Positions 1 to 13,675 are shown, counted from the stretch's first letter. The stretch: DNA of 64,000 nt from Cloeon dipterum (GCF_949628265.1 NC_088789.1:5882886-5946885), one strand, 5' to 3'. A program made the numbers and translations. The notes: generated by a model not told the origin, from the sequence alone.

Positions 1-3000
1 AGCGCGCATATTATGAACCGCACCGGTCGGGGCCCTCTCTCAAACGGGCCACCTTCGAAATATATTACTTCATTTTTATGAGAATCAATCACGGTTCTTT
101 GAAATTCAAAGTAGGGCTATTTGAGAAAGAATTAACGACGAATAAGAATTGAAGGCTAATGATCAAAATTATTTATTGTATCTACAGAGTGGCGTCGCCA
201 CTAATAATCAGGTTGTGATTTCAGCTCTTTCGGATTCTACTCCGAATGCAGGAAGCGTTTTGGCGACCAGGCCCGTGATGGAGGGGGACCCGAATCCATA
301 TAATAATATAAACTGGTCGCCGCCGCCGCCACCTTATCGGCCGCGCGGCCTTTCAATTCGCTTGTCTACAACCAGGGACAGCACTTTAACTCGATTAAAT
401 TGAAATTCCTAATACACATGTCACCCGGCGTGTACGCCGCGCTCTTTTTCGGAGCGATCCTTTTCCCGCCTCTCCAGTCTTCCTTGATCCTCCGGCCGAG
501 CGAGCAGAAATATGCTAAAATTTTCTATATTTTATCTAGAGTGTTTTCGCGAAAGAAGACTTTTCTCTCCTCAAGATGAATAAAGGCGCAGCGTTCTGTA
601 TGTGTATCAATGTTTTTAAAATTTGATGGTCTAGAAAATTTTACTTTGCACAAATTTGATTACAACGAGCAAGCTGCCTTTAATTCTTCTAACAGTAATT
701 TTTTTTAATTGACTATAAAAATCTACCATGACACTTCATTATATCAATATTCTTTTGCAAGAACGAGTTTCATACATTCTTGATTTTAATAATTATTTAT
801 TTAGTACAAAAACAGGTGGTTGGAACAGGGACAAAATAATGAAACCCACTTCAAAAGCGTTCAAAAAGTAATTTAGATGGAGATATGAAGAGGAAGAGCG
901 AAAAATCACTCTGTGTACATTTTATTACTGGAAAATTGATAAAAAAAAGCGTCCTGGAAGCAATAAATCAATTTTATATTTCCCGGCTAACGTAATTAAA
1001 AATCAATTACGGCTCGCACCAACGCAGCAGTGTCATTATTCAAAATCAGGGCGCCAGCAGCACCTTCCTTAATATTCCCAGGCGGTCTAGGCCTGCTTTT
1101 ACGTGACCAACCCGCAGCGGACGGACGAATTTCCGAGCGGGCCGAAAATCTGTTAGCTATTATTTCGCAATTAAGGGTAATTAAAACGCGAGGCAATGTC
1201 GACGGCGGCGGCGACGAGTGTGATAAGCGTGCACCTGCGCGCCGCGTGGAGCCGCTGAAATGTAATGTACAAAGGAGAGTCGGAGGAGTCGAGCGAACTA
1301 TGCAGGCTGCCGCCAGATAAAATTTAATTTACAGGCAAGCAGACTCGCTATTAGCTAAACACACATTACGAGCGGGAAGACGCGCGCACTTCCGCCGCCT
1401 GCAAAAAGCGCCTCTTCCTCTCCTAATTGCTGTGACTGTTAATTAAATATTTTGATCGCCCTCAATTAGCGTTTCATCGGTGATGGCACAGGCAGATTAG
1501 AAAGCGATTAAAAGCACTTTAATTGAATGTGTCCCAGTGGATAGAAATAATGCTTTTCAAACTTGTTTAGTTTATTTCATGCAGTAATATTTTGACGACA
1601 CTATATTTTGTATCAATTTGGAAAATTTTAATATAGACTGTGGATGTTGATAATGACACTTCAGGATTCGAATACAAAATTCAGACGAAACGCGAGAAAA
1701 ATCTAAATATCTAATTTGGCTTGGGTACCTTAACATTTTAATTAGCAAGATCTATCGGTTAAAAGTACTGACAATGCAGTGGCGTTCTCAATGCACATTC
1801 ATTGCTAACTTTTAAAAAAAGATTACCCATATTTGTGGTGTTTATGTTTTAAATTTGTATTATGTATTAAATTAAAAATAAAAATAAAAATATATTAAAA
1901 TAGTGTACATAATATTGGTGCTATTTTTTATAAAGACTTTCCTTGTTTATATTTTTGTGTCCAGAAACCACCCTGACGCCTGGGCTATAATACTAAAATC
2001 TGTTTTGATGGTCTTGTCCCTGCGTCAAAACAATCTGGTCGTGCGATTTCTAATTTCTCACTATTCACCGAAAACAGAAAATGCCGATATTTCAAAGTTT
2101 GACCCTCAAAGTACCTCAAAAACTGGTTCATCTAAACATTTTCTAGACACGAAACACGCTTGGGGCGAAATTTTTTCCTATGCAAGAAAAACAAATTTAA
2201 GATGAAAACTATTTTGGGCATTGGAAATAAATTGGGAATAAATTCAATTATTCCTCAAATTTGAAAAATTCGAATATTAAAAAAATGAGAAAGTACAATA
2301 AATGGGCGACGGCCATTTAATATGACATCTTTTGATACCAAATTTAAGGTTCCTTTATTAGATACAATTTTTTAACTCAGGCGAGCCCGTTTCTAAAAAT
2401 TTTGCATTGGTTTTCTGGGAGAGATACTTCGATTTTTCTCGCGAAATTTGGATAATATGACACCACTATATGACCCAAACAACACATAAAAAGTCAGAAA
2501 ACCCGATTTGAAAATTGCAGACGATATCAAATCTCTCATGAAAACACCCAATTTGCATCCTTATCAACCAGTTGTTTCGATTGTACTTCAAATTTCCTTT
2601 ATTGACGAGTGACAATGTTCTCAGTTCAGCTCTAGATTGGCTTATGCCATCAAGCTGATAATTGCTATCGGCTGGATTGATGTGTATACTCACGCCAGAT
2701 CACGGGGATTAAACAACAAGTCGCACCGGGTCAGGGGTTCCTCCTTAATTCATTAAAAAAAATATGAATCAAAAATTACAGTGTGCGGAGCAGCTTTTGA
2801 CGAGGTATGGACGGTTAGAAATAACAATCTATCGTGCTGGACCGCCTCCTTTAATTAAAGCTGCCACAGCAAAAGGCCAGAGAGAGGGAAAAGACCAATT
2901 CCGGCAGCAGCAATCTCATTATTACACGCGGCGGCGGCGGCAGCAGCAGCTTTATTTATTCTATTATTATTTTTTTAATTTCCCATTTTGAACACGGTGT

Positions 3001-3597
3001 TTTCCTAATAAGTAGTTAGCCGCTCCGTCACTAATTAGTGCGCGCGGTGCACCGCGTGTGTGCGCTCTAATGAGCTCAAATTAGGAGAATAAAATGTTCG
3101 AGAGCAGAGAGACTTGAATGAACGGTTCAATCGGACACCCGAGGAAAAAACTGTGGTCGAAAGACCAAAATTTTCTGACTCAAAGTGAATGTGAAGGGCC
3201 CCTGATGAAATAATTATGAATGAATCGAGTCTCGCACGCGGATGAATGAACATCGAGATGTTATTTTTCTCATCGAGCTACCTGATGGAAATTTCATTTC
3301 ATATTTTATAGGTCCGTAAGTGGTGTGCGTGGTGGATTGTGTAATTTGTTGTGACAGCGGCGGCTATACAGTCCCGCCGCGACATTTCACTCTCCCTATT
3401 GACTCCTCACTGTGTCGCAATGCCATTCATAACTGATGATTTTGGTATCGAACAGACGAAGGAAAGAAACCAATACACGAAGGGTAAATCACACATTTTT
3501 TTTTTAAATTTGACTATAGTTGAAAAATTGAAAATTTATAGAATAGCTCTGTCTCCTCATGATTCAAGTAGAGCTTTACAGGCCAAAAATGAAGAAA
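1..3597. other. Noncoding stretch, no gene seen
   Basis: AT-rich sequence with GC- and CpG-richer blocks at about 970-1500 and 2690-3260 that contain many TAATTA/CAATTA words and CGG/CAG trinucleotide runs (for example 2930-2950). Frames are short and without domains. It may be intronic or regulatory. Confidence 0.5.
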
Positions 3598-4052
3598 GTT
3601 TTGCATTGTTGACTATAGCAAGTAGTTCATTGAGTTAATTTATTGCTATTTATATACATAGCAACAATTTATCTCTATTATGTGCGAAAATGTCAAGGAC
3701 CAAGGAACAGTTAAATTTCAATTTCATTTAAACTTTGTCAAATTTCTAGAAAAATTAAACGGATTTTCCATTGATATTTTTGCTTTGCTTCAATTACTCT
3801 CGTTGTGGTCTATCCAATGGATTGCAAATTTGGAGGAAAAATTCGCTTTATTGTAAAAAATCATGATTTCCAATAAAGAGGCAAGTGTGCTCGCCGCTTG
3901 ATTAGCATGCAAACTTTTGAACTGATTTTCTCAAAAATTTAAGCGGCAACCTGGGAAATTTTGAGCTTTTTCCTCATTTTTAGAATAGTATTTCAAGCAA
4001 AGGGGAAAAGGATTTTTCACAAAAATAAAGCTTTTACATTATTTTGTGTAAT
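3598..4052. repeat. Dispersed repeat family A, copy 1 (about 455 bp)
   Basis: Collinear with 9249-9737: shared blocks include TAGTTCATTGAGTT/CAGTTCATTGAGTT, AATTTCT[AC]GAAAAATTAA, AATCATGAT[TA]T, GGCAACCTGGGAAAT and AAAAGGATTTTTCACAAA, in the same order and orientation. The copies are well diverged and have no ORF. Confidence 0.8.
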
Positions 4053-7000
4053 CCTTTTATATAGTTCATTATCAGAAGGGGCTTGTCTTTCTTCTTAGCC
4101 ACATAAGTAAGTGAGACGTTCTAAAATAATGACAAAAGATTTTTAAAAAGCTATGAAAATTATGTAACTTTATTTTGAATTGTAACATACTTATTTAAAA
4201 AGTTTAAATATATCTTCTGTTGAGTGCATATTTGCTCGATCTTTTAATTGGCTGGCTCTGCGAGACGCCATTTTTAATGCAGACCGCAGAGGAGTACGAA
4301 ATCAATGCCATCCAAGATAAAAAATTCATCTAGTTTTTGCTATTTATTTTAACTACTATAACGCATGAAATGGTTTTGAATGTGGTGTTCGTAAATATAG
4401 CAAAACTGGAAGGGTATATTTATTGAAAGGCGATAAGTAACGTTTAACTAGAAAAATCCGCCTATTACTGGCCGCCTAAATGAAATTTGCACGCGGATGG
4501 TAAGTGCGAAGGTGGAACTCACGTCACAGCGCCACATGCAGCGTAGGCGAAGGCCCCGCGTGCGTCGTCAGAATTAATACGGGCGTCGCGAAAATTGTTT
4601 TGGCCAGACTTATTTTCCGCTTGATTTGCTTGCTCGCCGGGGAAAATTCAGCATCTCATGTAAATGTGGTGTGAGCGCACACGCAGACGCGCGCGGCGGC
4701 AGAAGAAAAATTATAACTGCACCTTTTGCGGTATGGGAGTAATTGCATTTCGTTTTTGCTCTACCTGGAAACGATTATAATTGCTTTGCCAGAGAAAAAT
4801 TGTACTAAAACTCTCCTAAAATTACAGATGAGCCAGCATTCAGGAATTCGTACATTACAAAGTTGTTTGGTTGTTTTTGAAATATTTTGCAAAAATCTGA
4901 ATTTCTAGGAAGTTTTAGTAAGGGTGCCACTCTAAAAGGATAAAAAATGAAGTTAAATTAAAATTTTAATCACTCTCATCCTTCCATTAAATTCAAGAGG
5001 CTAAGATGGCTCTTGATGTTCGAAATTATGAAAAAAATCGTTTCTGTGACTATTCTCTACCTAACAACGAGTTAGTTAACCAAAATACCACTGAAATAGA
5101 AAATTTTAAAACAAAACAAAGAATCACTCTTTGTGTCTCAGGTGTTGACTAAATAAGTTTGGTTCTGTAAAACAACCAAAAAATATTTACTTAGCGCGTG
5201 AAAGGGACAAGCATGCACTCTAAAAGCAGTATTTTATGCTTTACGAGCGCGTCTCAGCGTATTTTGTAACCTTTTTATCAGTTTGCCTATTAATGGTAGA
5301 CGACCTTCGTCAAGGAAAAGTAGTGTTCAAAAGTCTCCCGGAGACCACGAGATGGTACATGATCTTTATTTGAAAGGCCTCTCCACTGCTGGAAAGCCAT
5401 TTCGAAAAAAATTCCTGCTCAAGCGAAACTGTGCGACAAAACGAGCAGTGCGGCGGGCGCTGTGGCTGCACGTCCGGTTGTGTACATTTTCGAGCGCGCG
5501 AGAGGAGCAAACGAGATTTTTCGCCTCGTAAATTTGACCAATTAATTACACACACGGTCAGAGAAACCTATTATTACGCTGCCAATCATAATTATATTGG
5601 CCGAATATCCAGCAGCCACCACCAGAGAAAAGGTTGCTCGCTCAGCAGATTTATGCTTGTCCAGTGAGCCTCGAGTGGTGAAAAGTTTATTTGGTATTTA
5701 ATGAAATTTTTCATTAGCAACTACAGAACACAACACTCATATAAATAATGGGAAAACGACAGATATGGTGGTTCCTTTTTCCTGTCCGCAACATGTGAAA
5801 CTACGTGACGACGGAAGAGGCACACGAGCAATGCATTTGTTCTCGTTTTGCGCTTTTCATGCTGGTGAGCGCGGCTTTTCCACAAAATTGAAATGACGTG
5901 CGTTCAATTAAAAATGCTCTCTAAAGAAATATCTTTTGCACTATTAATTAGAAAGATATGTTTCAACCAATGATGAACATCACTCGGTTAATTGTTAATG
6001 TATTCAATAATTTCCCATTTTTTAATATAGAAAGACATAAACAAGTAGAAATATTATTTTAATTTTTTCGGGATTTTTTCTGCCTCTCAAATGCGAAATA
6101 TATTAGAATTATTTTATATAAAATTAAAAAAGTCACTCTCTTGACAATAATGTACCTATATTGAGTCTGGTTTGTAATACACAATTTTATTTCCTCAAAA
6201 TTACAGACTCCACGTGCATTCCGAATGAAGATTATTTTACTAAAAGGTTAAGCAAAGAAAACTTTAACATTTTAAGACAAAGTAAGATACACACACAGGT
6301 TTAATTTTTAAATTTAAGAAAAACTGAATGGCTATCTACTCTGTTTGAAAAATTAATTCTGATTCAGAACTCTCAGCAGCTATTAATACTCATATGTGGT
6401 TATGAATTGAAAGAACATGTTATATGATTTTTCCTCCACTATTAGCTAACCGTCTAGAATTAATTTTCCACACTGTCTCAAGCCATCCAGTTTTCTTTAA
6501 ATTTAAATTAACCAGCATACTATTGAAATTGAGGTCACCCGTAAATGAAACTTTCAAATACTCAATTCTGCTTTTAAAATATTAGGTATATCATTTAAAA
6601 AAATATAAATATTTCTGAAAAATATTATTGCTCACTTGCTAGTCCCCTTGACATGATAATTATGTGGATCACGATTTATTTTGTCAAGCGAGATTAACAT
6701 CACATTTATAACTTTCCCTCGATCAACTTCCTTGTGCGCGTCCGCCGCGCGTTTTGGAGACGCGAATTAGGGGCACCTGTTGATTTACGACCGGCGAGCG
6801 GTGGAATTTACGGCCCATATAACAATTACGCGCGCCCATGCATTATTAATAGTGGAATACACACAACACCCAAACACTCATCGGCACAGCAGCGTTTTAC
6901 AAGAATTTCGGCGTGAGGCTCGTATGTGCGAATGGGCCTTTCAATTATTTGCTCCCGCGGCTCGCGTGCTTTTTCGCTCAGACAGGCAATAAATAAGAGA

Positions 7001-7979
7001 CAATAATTAAATGAGCAAACTATTCTGCTCTAGAACCAAAAAGTCAAACATGAAACTATCAACGAACATCGTGATAGTTAATCTATGGTGCTATTTTGAA
7101 ATTGCCAAAATTATGATAGTTATTGTGTTCTAATTGGATCTTTATGTAAATTTTCGAAATGATTTTGACGAATTGTGAATTTAGCACTCGAATCAGACAA
7201 ATAACATAATTAAAAACAAATCTAAAATCGTTCAATTCAATTATTATACATAGTGGGAATCATTTAAATAATTTATATTTGTTTATAATTGTTAAGCTTT
7301 GAATAAAATTAAATTACTCTAAGAGCTATGATTTATTTATTTTTCTAATTTCAATCGCAATCAGGCGAATAAGAGGGATTATGTAAAATATTATTTTACC
7401 AGCTTTTCCGCCACTTGTGGCTTTTTCCTTTAAAGCTTTTTTGGTCTCCAGCTTCAGAGCTTGGTGAATCACAGGTTTTTAAATTAACTGTAGAAAGAGA
7501 GAGGAAATTGAGGTCCCATTTTTGCTGATTTGGAAACAAGGAATTAGAAACACAATTTTTCTTTGTTTAAGACATGACCGTATCCGAAGAAAAATTAGAC
7601 AAGTCATATTTCTCTTCAGGATTTTGATTCAAGGAAAATTTCTAAACAAAATAAAGTGAATCTCACTTCCTGGCACCTTAAAATCGACCGAGAATATCTA
7701 ACAAACCGCCAAACTGTATCAACAAACAAAATACGTTATTATTAACTAAGAGCACAATTTCTAATTTATGTAATAATGGGGCGTGACGTTTTTTTCGCGG
7801 AAACCCCGCCTCAAACGACGTTTCCAGGATTTGGCAAGAGAAACGAAACTTCTCCGCAGCAAATTTCGAGCTGATCTATACCACGAAAAGCAGCAAATGC
7901 GGCAAAAGCGAAAATATAGTTTGATTCTTCCGAGTACGTAAGCGCGCGAGTCGAATTTCCTCACACCTGAACGCGCCGC
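4053..7979. other. Noncoding stretch with CpG-richer blocks
   Basis: Blocks at about 4480-4740, 5200-5900 and 6700-6990 stand out from AT-rich filler. Apart from repeat B (6441-6510), nothing recognisable is present. Confidence 0.45.
6441..6510. repeat. Dispersed repeat family B, copy 1 (about 70 bp)
   Basis: TAACCGTCTAGAATT[AT]ATTTTCCACAC...AGCCATCCA is shared with 8690-8755. Confidence 0.65.
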
Positions 7980-8450
7980 GGCTAATTACACTTAATCACC
8001 TTCCGCGTACTCATTAGGTCGTAGAGACGGCCTTGGCCGCTCTTGAACTGGGGCCCGGACGGGGCCCGGGTCCGCGTGGGACCGTGGGACTGTCACTCAC
8101 CTTCTTGCGGGTGCAAAAAGCAGCTGTCCGTCGTCGTTTTTTTGAAGCCGAGAGGAAGCGGGCGCAGCGAGAGGCAGAAACGGCGGCGGCGGCTGCTCTT
8201 GCACTCACGTCAGGTCGGCTGCACGACTCGCGCTGCGTCAGGGTCGGCGAGTACCTGCGCCGGACCCCAGAGGGCGTGGGCCCGCCCCTGAGCGCGGGGC
8301 GGGCGTTCTCCGGACCAATCGCCGCCGCCGCGCACCGATCGCAATTAAAGCCGGCCGCGGCGTGTTTGCTTAATTAATTACAACGCGCGGTTAATTGCAC
8401 GCGGCGACGGCCTGCCGACGAGCCATAAATTGCAATCAGATGAAGTTGTG
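7980..8450 (-). promoter_or_regulatory. CpG/GC-box island, candidate minus-strand promoter and leader exon
   Basis: A strongly GC- and CpG-rich block in AT-rich DNA. Reading the minus strand it has ATTGG (inverted CCAAT) near 8320, GC boxes (CCCGCCCC and GGGGCGGG) at about 8279-8310, and then two donor-like sites, GAC/GTGAGT near 8206 and AAGAAG/GTGAGT at 8101/8100. That order fits a housekeeping-type promoter with a noncoding or short coding first exon transcribed leftward. No downstream exon was recognised, so this remains tentative. Confidence 0.35.
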
Positions 8451-8689
8451 TCTTAATTGGACTTTATTATCCAAATAACCATTTTTATTATTGGTCCCGC
8501 TGACCGGGGGGTGCCAGCGCTTCTTTTTGGGCATAACTCCTGCTTATTATGCGCTGCCACCACAAATCTGACTTCTTCGTGCCTCCGCTCGTCAAGATTT
8601 TAGTGTCACTAAAATTTTAAAAATTGATTCTTTTAAATTAGAGTTTTAAAATATTTAATTTTACCACGTAGAATTTTCACTGTTAATTA

Positions 8690-8755
8690 TTTGATTAACC
8701 GTCTAGAATTTATTTTCCACACAGGTGAGAGCCATCCAAATTTTTTAAATAATTA
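8690..8755. repeat. Dispersed repeat family B, copy 2
   Basis: Matches 6441-6510 in the same orientation; only about 70 bp can be aligned by eye. Confidence 0.65.
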
Positions 8756-8894
8756 AACCTGTGTGCACATTTCTTTTTTTTGTGATAATATAGTCCATTT
8801 TTTTAAAATTTTTTGTTTTAATTTTGACAGTTGCAAAATATTTAAGTAATAAGATTATTGAAAGTAAGATGCGCTTATTTGCTTTTAGTCTGTT

Positions 8895-9045
8895 CTCCAT
8901 GGGCCAACCCCTAATAGCGAACCACTCGTGAAAGACCTCATTGAAGAAGCCCGCAGTAAAGGACGAGCAGATAATTTTACTGCTCATTTCGTCGCGTAAA
9001 ATTTACTCACGCAAGCTGGAGAAGGTATAAACCAGCAAGTAGCGA
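8895..9045. repeat. Dispersed repeat family C, partial copy
   Basis: Aligns over about 150 bp with 15660-15806, best at the end: TCACGCA[AT]G[CT]TGGA...AAGGT.[ACT]AAACCAGCAAGTAGCGA. Confidence 0.6.
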
Positions 9046-9248
9046 ATCGGACTGCCAAAAGCAATCCTCCCAAATCCAAATGAACTCTTTACTTGCTATG
9101 CAAGACATTAAAAAATGTATAGGCGCATATATTATATCAGCCCGCACTCGACCTTTATATATATAAACATTCTCTCATAATAGCAAAAGTGCACGAAATA
9201 TAAGGTTGGTATACCTACCTTGAGGTTTACTAGCCAAGAATTAAAAAT

Positions 9249-9737
9249 ATTTAGCATTACTGACTGTAGAAAGCAGTTCATTGAGTTTATTGTGTGTAAA
9301 ATTTTGCAACAGACTATCTCTATACAATGTGCAATAATGAAATCAGGATTTAAAACAGTTAATTTTCACATTTTGCCGAATTTCTCGAAAAATTAATAGT
9401 GGTTTATATGATTTTTTTGCTTGATTTCGATCTCTCTCGTCGCTTAATCTAATAGTTTGCGAGCTGTGAGGCAAATTTACCTACTGGCGAAACAAATCAT
9501 GATATTCAATAAGGAGACAGTATATATATAGCATTGCTTGCCTCTTGATTAGTCTTTAAAGCCAATTTTTTTTTATCAAAAATTGAAATGGCAACCTGGG
9601 AAATAATTAGCCTTTTCCTAATTTTGGCAATTAACCATTAATTAATTTTCCTAATTTTTAAATACTACACATTGCAACATTAGGTAGAAAAGGATTTTTC
9701 ACAAATTTTCCGTGAAGCTTTATATTATTATGTACTT
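9249..9737. repeat. Dispersed repeat family A, copy 2 (about 490 bp)
   Basis: Second copy of the repeat at 3598-4052, same orientation, with small insertions (for example a TA-rich tract near 9523 and a duplicated AATTAACCATTAATTAATT stretch near 9630). Likely an old transposon relic of unknown class. Confidence 0.8.
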
Positions 9738-11639
9738 AAACGCCAAGCATGCACTTAACAATGCAAGCCAACAGGTTATTTTTGCGTGGTCAATATTATA
9801 ACACATATATACTCATACAAATTATTAAAGGAAATATGTAAACTTTTCAATGTACTATTTTTGTGCGCAGGTAAAATGACAAAAATAGCGTCACAAAGAG
9901 AAACGATTTTGTTTTGCTTTATATAGATTATCCATGACCCTGTGTTTTACGTTATCGTGGCTTACAAAAGCCAAAAGCGTATAAGTTATACCCCAAAACT
10001 CACAGCGAGGTGCTTTGCAAGTACAAGTACAGTCGGATTGGCGGCTAAAAATGATAATAAGTGGCAACCGAAACACTTTTGATTCAATAGCCTAAAATAA
10101 TTTCAATTCATGGGGAATCACAGTAAAATAAAACCAGCATGCTCTTTGTAAAGCAATTTTTGTCATTTTCTTGTGCTCAAAATTGACAAGCTAAAATTAC
10201 CCGTGAGAAACGTTTACCAAAGCTATATATATACTTTATAACTTAGCACATATGTAATAGATTTTATATAATCTTTCAAGCTTTAGTTAACTATGATTAT
10301 ATATTTTATAAATGGAAATACATTTATTGAATTGAACCCTTCATCCTCTTTCCCTCTTAAAAAGGTAAAAAAGAAATGTAAAACAGAAACACAAATTTTA
10401 AATTACAAAAAAAAAAGTTTGGTGAGACAAGGAGAAAATTAAGGCATTCTAATCTCGCGCCAAACATCTTCAGATTCTGCGAATGTTTAAAGAAAGAATT
10501 TTGCCCAGCGTCGTCAATTATCCTGCTTTTTTATTTACAATTTCCCAAAGTGTTTTTGACCATGATCAAACACACGTACACGCATGCACAGCAGCAGCAT
10601 TAGGCTGACGAGACGGAGGAATTTTTAATTGCATTTCGCGGCCATTAACGAGCCTCATTAAAATAATTAAGTTATTTAGACGCACCACGAGTTCTTCACA
10701 GAATTTGCAATTGAAGTTGGGCATTTAAGACGCGAATTCCGCGCGCGATGAAGACGGCAACAACGCCACTGCCACTCCGCGCCGCGGCGAATTAGTATTT
10801 TATTATTGTTCTCGCGTAAGCATTTTATTGCCTGGCTGCTCTCGCGCACTCGGTCACAATTATGTGTGTGTCTCTTTTTCGCGCACAAGCCCCAAGAGAT
10901 CGTTATGCTCCTCTCGCGAGAGCTTATTAACCAGCCGCGCGAGTCTCTTTTCATTTTCTGCACTTTGCCACACATCTTTTGGTTTCCACACCGTTTGGTT
11001 TCCATCTGATGCATGCGCGGCGTAAAGTTCAACTCCTGGAATTCGGCTGCTATTTCTCAATTGCCTCTCGTTACACTTAATTATTATAAGGTTTCATTTT
11101 GCGCGTGCTGGAAATGATGACAATTAATCGACTTGAGCAGAGAGCTAACTACGTGTTAAGCCGTGATAAGCTCTGCGTGTCTCAGCTGCGGTAATGAGAG
11201 TGTAATTTTTGCCTATTGTTTATGTAATTTGCAGTCATGCAATATTAGTATCATTATGCTAAACTCACACAGTTTTCTCAAGTGCCAAAATTAAAGTCTT
11301 AATTACGGAGGATTGCCACAAGATAAAATTATTCGTCATGTTCGTTATCTTTTAACTGTTGCATTTGACAATTATTTAATGAAAAAAGATCTAAATATTT
11401 TGACAATAGAACATTTTCGCTTCGCAAAGATTTTATTGATACATTTTTAAAGTTTATGGGAGATAGAGCAAAAAATTTAAAGCATTCTTAGATTAATAAA
11501 TCTCGAAATCACACAAATCAATAGATTGAACTGCATTGAATTGAAGTAAGATTTGACAGATTTTTGTAATGTTCCTACTGAATGTGAGAGTGTAAACAAC
11601 GATATATATAAAACATGATATTGTTGAGATGTCTGAACG
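9738..11639. other. Noncoding stretch
   Basis: AT-rich to about 10540, then a GC-moderate block (10540-11240) rich in CTCGCG and AATTA words. The open frames there overlap on both strands with no domain, which points to composition rather than coding. Confidence 0.45.
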
Positions 11640-11780
11640 AAAAATTGCAAAATGTCCTAACGAACATGTCCTGAAAACAACGTCCCTACAGGTCCCCCCC
11701 CCAAAAAAAATGTCCTAAAATGAATAAGATCCTAAATAAAAAAAAATCGGAAAATGTCCTAAACATCACAAATAAAGCCC
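11640..11780. repeat. Cluster of TGTCCTAA words left of the TIR element
   Basis: TGTCCTAA or close variants occur several times here, next to AAAAATCGGAAAATGTCC. The opposite orientation, TTAGGACA, is clustered at 14264-14420 on the other side. Confidence 0.5.
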
Positions 11781-12227
11781 TTTGATATTTAAACATGAAC
11801 TAAATTGGATATTGGAATGCATAAAATTAAAGTAAGGTTTACAGAATTTTTGCTGAAATCCGACACAAGCATCAGTTTTAAATTATGTATAGTTGTAGTT
11901 GTTGTTGACCTTATTGCCTAGGTTTCTTTGAATTTTAGGAATTTTCTCGCATTAAAGTGTGTAACAATAAAAAGATCTCGAGGAAAAATTTAAAATATAA
12001 ATCACAAAAATAGCAATATATGGAGTGTAAAAAAGTGTTCAAAATAAAGGCATTATAGGACATTTTCCGTTACACTGTAACTAAATAATCTCAATTTGAC
12101 ATGGATAAAGCATGTCAACGACATTTGACAAGGTTTATCCTTGTCACGACAAGGATTAAACTAGTCAACGACCTGATGACAAGTTTTACCCTTGTCATGA
12201 CAAGGATAAAACTAGTCAAAGTTCTGT

Positions 12228-12690
12228 GACATGTTTAAAACGTGTTGCGATGAGAGGTTTTAACCATGTCAAAGTTTCCTGATCAAATTGACATGGTTAA
12301 AACGTGTCAAAAACGTGATGATAAGTTTAAAACGTGTTGCAATGAGAGGTTTTATCCATGTCAAGATTTCTTGCTCAAAATGACATGCATAAAACTTGTC
12401 AAAGGTCGTTGACATGTTTAAACAGTGTTGCGATGAGAGGTTTTAACCATGTCAAAATTTCCTGGTCAAATTGACAAGGTTAAAACTTGTCAAAAACACG
12501 ATGACATGTTTGAAACGTGTTGCAACGAGAGGTTTTATCCATGTCAAATTATCCTACTCAAAATGACAAGTTTAAAACTTGTCAAAACGCGATGACATGG
12601 TTAAGACTTGTTTCAACGACACGTTTTATCCATGTCAAAATTTCCTGCTCAAAATGACATGTATAAAACTTGTCAATGATATGACGCGGT
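12228..12690. repeat. Five tandem copies of a 91-92 bp unit inside the TIR element
   Basis: The marker GTGTTGC (TTGTTTC in copy 5) recurs at about 12242, 12334, 12425, 12517 and 12608, spacing 91-92 bp. Each unit contains GACATGTTTAAA-like, GAGAGGTTTTA[AT]CCATGTCAA and TTGACA[AT]GGTTAAAACTTGTC-like segments. Confidence 0.85.
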
Positions 12691-13385
12691 TTAAACTTGT
12701 CAAAATGACATGTTCTATCCTGCTTCTAAAGCTTTTCTTTAATTAAAAATGATTAATTTAATTGATTGGATTGCTCAGAACTAATGAAGAAATTGGGGAA
12801 AGGAAATCAACTCTGTAACTACACATGACTCAACTTGTGGCACTATAGGGTTAGCGGGCTAGCAATCCAATTTAGAAAAGCATAGGATGAAAAGGAGGCA
12901 AAAGCATCAGTGGCGCTAGTATCGATATAGTAGGCGTAACATTGGAAGGGACAAAGTGAGGAAAACGGCAACCTCGCGTGAACTTCAAATCTCAGATGAA
13001 AGAGAAGCCCAACGGTCGACAGCGGAAAACCATGAAGAATTTGGCTGCGCGAGAATGTGCGGTGCTCGTTGTGAAAGCCGCGCGATGCTTGATTAAGATA
13101 TAAGAGGTAGGACGTCAATGTTTCATAAATATGATTTATTTTGTAATTCGATATAATGCAAATAAATGTAATATTGTAATGTGGCGGCCAGCATGCACCA
13201 TGGGCGATGGGTGGCGGGGCGGCCGCAGCGGTGTCGGCCACTAGCGGGGGCGGTGGGCCAGCGTTGGCGGCCAGCACTGGGTCGGGGGCTGCGAGCATTG
13301 GGGTGGCCGCAGCAGTGGCGGCCAGCGTGCGGCGGCCAGTACCGGGAGCGGTGGGGCAGCAGGCCGGCAAATGACGCTTCTCAAT

Positions 13386-13433
13386 TTGACAAGTTTGTTC
13401 CTTGTCAAATTGACAAGTTTGTTCCTTGTCAAA
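13386..13433. repeat. Two perfect 24-bp palindromic repeats
   Basis: TTGACAAGTTTGTTCCTTGT followed by CAAA occurs twice in direct tandem (13386 and 13410). Each unit is itself an inverted repeat, TTGACAAG...CTTGTCAA. Confidence 0.85.
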
Positions 13434-13573
13434 TTGACAATTTAAGTACAGGGAAGGCGGCCGCATTGGCAGCGGCCAGCGTGCAGCGGCGGCGGGTTGG
13501 CAGGCCAGTATGTATGTCGCGGCGGCCAGCGGCCAGCGTGCGGCGGCGGCGGGGCGGCTAGCAAGCATGCAGT

Positions 13574-13613
13574 GACTAGGATAAAGCTTGTCAATTTGAC
13601 AAGCTTTTTCCTA
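13574..13613. repeat. Palindrome with 20-bp arms inside the TIR element
   Basis: CTAGGATAAAGCTTGTCAA is followed at once by TTTGACAAGCTTTTTCCTAG, its near-perfect reverse complement. Confidence 0.85.
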
Positions 13614-13675
13614 GAGTCTAATTTACCCATTTTAAATAGGGTTAATGCGGGCGCTATGGAAGCGTAGGTCACAGC

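Noticed and set aside
8033-8377. 114-codon plus-strand ORF in the GC island
   Set aside because: Composition-driven; no domain, no acceptor or donor consistent with the frame, and promoter-like motifs point to the other strand.
12843-13568. 241-codon minus-strand ORF inside the TIR element
   Set aside because: Low-complexity Ala/Pro/Arg composition produced by GC-rich repeats; no domain, no transposase motif, and overlapping open frames on both strands.
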